Shown: in pieces, positions 23,128 to 24,505 of the stretch
Position numbering within the stretch: the first letter of the stretch is position 1
Layout: every line of letters begins with the position of its first letter
NCBI GenBank assembly: GCA_019308985.1
Contig: JAFDHB010000038.1
Location: forward strand, 1 to 24,505
DNA length: 24,505 bases
From: Deltaproteobacteria bacterium
GTDB lineage: Bacteria > Desulfobacterota > DSM-4660 > Desulfatiglandales > HGW-15
Direction: 5' to 3'
The notes under the pieces: generated by a model
The model's input: only the letters and a program-made list of their open reading frames with translations
What the model was told of the DNA's origin: nothing
The model's database searches: none
Program-made: the position numbers and the translations under genes

Positions 23128-23546
23128 TCGTCTTCGATTTGGAATGTTCCGGGGGCCACGTCTTCGAAGGCTGGTTCAATTCCACCGAGTCATTCGAAGA
23201 GCAGAGCAGGAAGAAACTGGTTACCTGTCCATATTGTAATGACACCAAGATCAAGAAGGTTATCTCTCCTGTAAGGACCAAGACTTCTTCGCCGAAAAAG
23301 GATGAGGCCCCGGTGGGTATCGATTACTCCAGGCTGGTAAAGGAAATAGCGGAATACATAAATAACAATTTTGAAGATGTGGGCACTGACTTTGCTAAGG
23401 AAGCCTTGAAAATGCATTACTCGGTCACTGAAAAGAGGAACATAAGGGGCTCCGCAACCGCAGAGGAGGAAAAAACCCTTAGGGAGGAAGGAGTTGATTT
23501 TTTCAAGATCCCCGTGCCCAAGATAGATGAAGACAAGAAGAACTAG
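23124..23546 (+). CDS. DUF1178 family protein
   Basis: This 140-aa protein of unknown function has the family pattern: MIVFDLEC, GHVFEGWF, then LVTCPYCNDTKIKKV (a Cys pair, likely zinc-ribbon-like), a variable linker, NNFEDVGTDFAKEA and the C-terminal IRGSATAEEEKTLREEG with FFKIPVPK. It is a soluble protein. AAGGAGG lies about 13 nt upstream. Its ATG overlaps the stop of the preceding coding-like frame. A hairpin-forming dyad follows the stop. It is probably not functionally tied to the XRE-cupin gene. Confidence 0.92.
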   Translation: MIVFDLECSGGHVFEGWFNSTESFEEQSRKKLVTCPYCNDTKIKKVISPVRTKTSSPKKDEAPVGIDYSRLVKEIAEYINNNFEDVGTDFAKEALKMHYSVTEKRNIRGSATAEEEKTLREEGVDFFKIPVPKIDEDKKN

Positions 23547-23550
23547 GCTG

Positions 23551-23565
23551 AACCTGTTACAGGTT
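23551..23565. repeat. Operator-like inverted repeat after the DUF1178 gene
   Basis: AACCTG and CAGGTT flank a 3-nt TTA, just after the DUF1178 stop. No T-run follows. It overlaps a TTGACA (23564-23569) that lacks a good -10. Confidence 0.4.
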
Positions 23566-23672
23566 GACAGGCGGTGGCCCAAGGTCTGATCGATGGCTGG
23601 AATGTTTCCGATCCAGACTCTCCTGGATCGAGCCCTGGCAGAAGATGTCCCTGGGAGCGGCCTCGGTATCGT

Positions 23673-23704
23673 TTGACATTTCGGACAAGAAATAATAGTA
23701 TAAT
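23673..23704 (+). promoter_or_regulatory. Promoter candidate directly before repeat copy 2
   Basis: TTGACA (23673-23678) is followed 17 nt later by TAGTAT (23696-23701), and an overlapping TATAAT lies at 23699-23704. Transcription would start inside the 190-nt repeat and read into the membrane-protein gene at 23969, placing the repeat hairpin in its leader. Confidence 0.45.
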
Positions 23705-23894
23705 CCTAATCGAGCCAAAACTGGATCAGGCGTTATTTGTTAATCGTTATTGGTTATAGGTCTCGGAAGCCCCATACCTGAAACGATATCTCACCCCCGG
23801 TAGAGATATGAGAACGGCGCGATCAGGAGGGGTTGAATAACGGATAACAAATAACAGGTAACGCCCAATTTAGCGTTTTCCCTCAATTAGGGCA
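23705..23894. repeat. 190-nt intergenic repeat, copy 2, with heptad arms
   Basis: The left arm heptads start at 23732 (GTTATTT, GTTAATC, GTTATTG, GTTATAG) and are identical to copy 1. The right arm heptads (23835-23862: GAATAAC, GGATAAC, AAATAAC, AGGTAAC) keep every TAAC core but differ from copy 1 in the variable bases of two units. The central GGTCTT/AAGACC stem of copy 1 is degraded here. No gene is encoded. Confidence 0.85.
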
Positions 23895-23968
23895 TAACTT
23901 CCTAGGATGGTGGGCCGGACTGGGTCGAATGGATCAATCTCTTGGCAAAGCAGATATGGCTGTTTCAG

Positions 23969-24325
23969 ATGGGAAAGGGGCTTAAGACTCTAATTGTAAT
24001 ACTGATCAGCTGTATTGTTATTGGTTTCTTTTTCAGCATCTATGTTACGGTTGATGAAGAAATGCCCGGTAATGCGATCGTCGTGGTCACCCTGGAGGAC
24101 AAGCTTTACCATTCAATATATTTTGATCATGTTTGTGTGGCGGGCAAGACCGCCAAGACCATGACACTATCGGAAGCCCGTGCCAAAGGATTCAAGCCGC
24201 ACGAGTACGACAAGGAGCTGGGATACTTTCAAGGAAATCGGCGCTTTCTTTTCTACCACCTACTTTCCAAGACCGGGGTAACGGTGAATAGCCGGTGGGA
24301 CAAGAACGGAAACTGGCTCTGGTAG
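23969..24325 (+). CDS. Membrane-anchored protein of unknown function
   Basis: This 118-aa protein has one N-terminal membrane segment (about residues 6-27, LIVILISCIVIGFFF) with a short Lys-containing lead. A ~90-residue domain faces the periplasm or extracellular side. The domain has a single Cys (DHVCVAG), a charged middle (SEARAKGFKPHEYDKELG) and an aromatic end (SRWDKNGNWLW). I do not recognise a family. The frame opens at a TTG at 23942, but ATG 23969 precedes the hydrophobic segment directly. Neither has a strong ribosome site. It stands alone after the second 190-nt repeat. Confidence 0.6.
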   Translation: MGKGLKTLIVILISCIVIGFFFSIYVTVDEEMPGNAIVVVTLEDKLYHSIYFDHVCVAGKTAKTMTLSEARAKGFKPHEYDKELGYFQGNRRFLFYHLLSKTGVTVNSRWDKNGNWLW

Positions 24326-24451
24326 GGGCATTCCCCCTCGGGTCACCTCCCGGAAATACTCCAACCTGGGCACGGAAACAAAAAGGGTGGTTCTCGATTT
24401 CTGAGGATGGGGGAATAAGGCTGAAAGAGAGACAGACATACGGGAACCGCG

Positions 24452-24505
24452 TCAACTAGTCGGTCCAATTATTGTGACCTTGCCTTCCCTGTCGATGGAA
24501 CCGAT
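24452..24505 (-). CDS. Possible C-terminal end of a gene running off the window
   Basis: From the right edge the minus strand reads 17 codons (GSIDREGKVTIIGPTS at the end) to a TGA at 24454-24452. The composition is protein-like, but the piece is too short to assign. The remaining 24326-24451 shows no gene. Confidence 0.25.
   Translation of the reverse strand: MGSIDREGKVTIIGPTS

Noticed and set aside
21481..23759. Two short plus-strand frames that end in the same 17 residues (LIEPKLDQ...NRYWL)
   Set aside because: The shared residues come only from the 190-nt repeat being read in the same frame. The upstream parts are unrelated and there are no start signals.

Overview
The window looks like a piece of chromosome from an anaerobic bacterium, most likely Desulfobacterota (the former Deltaproteobacteria). 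The inference rests on the gene set: a TrpB2-type tryptophan synthase beta chain next to an indolepyruvate:ferredoxin oxidoreductase, a B12-riboswitch cobT-cobS pair, two divergent dodecins, an XRE-cupin regulator, a DUF1178 protein and a Mut7-C protein. Most of the core sequence is moderately GC-rich with good GGAGG-type ribosome sites. No rRNA, tRNA or CRISPR array was found.

Layout. 1-530 is non-coding and carries three different blocks of 7-nt periodic repeats, then a promoter for a divergent S-adenosylmethionine-decarboxylase-like gene (534-917). 1357-6230 is a plus-strand cluster: trpB2, a small Cys-containing protein, iorA, iorB and a MocA/MobA-like nucleotidyltransferase, tightly coupled from the small protein onward. 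It suggests indole and aryl-pyruvate metabolism. 6231-11838 is an accessory, partly decayed region. It holds a stray 63-nt fragment of comEC, a type ISP restriction-modification gene with an internal deletion and frameshift, a truncated 4,5-dihydroxyphthalate-decarboxylase-like gene, an AT-rich transglutaminase-like lipoprotein gene and a RAYT (Y1 transposase) element with terminal inverted repeats. One of those repeats supplies the stop codon of comEC.

11825-15560 (minus) is murA-comEC. 15721-16482 holds a Mut7-C/zinc-ribbon protein facing a small lysine-rich histone-like protein, with a terminator between them. 16801-19155 (minus) is a complete regulatory unit: promoter, cobalamin riboswitch, intrinsic terminator, cobT, cobS. 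19577-23546 holds dodecin 1, a TetR regulator, rsmG (minus), dodecin 2, an XRE-cupin regulator and a DUF1178 protein. 23969-24325 is an unrecognised membrane-anchored protein, and the tail of a further minus-strand gene may enter at the right edge.

The most unusual signal is non-coding. Two copies of a ~190-nt repeat (21609-21797, 23705-23894) have complementary arms, each made of four heptamers with an invariant GTTA/TAAC core. Three more heptad blocks with other invariant cores (TTTC, GTTC, GTC) sit in the first 350 nt. Together they suggest a family of 7-nt periodic intergenic elements that can form long hairpins. Second in interest are the SpeD-like protein, which keeps the self-processing residues at exact spacing but has an altered substrate region, and the comEC fragment, whose differences from comEC are all synonymous.
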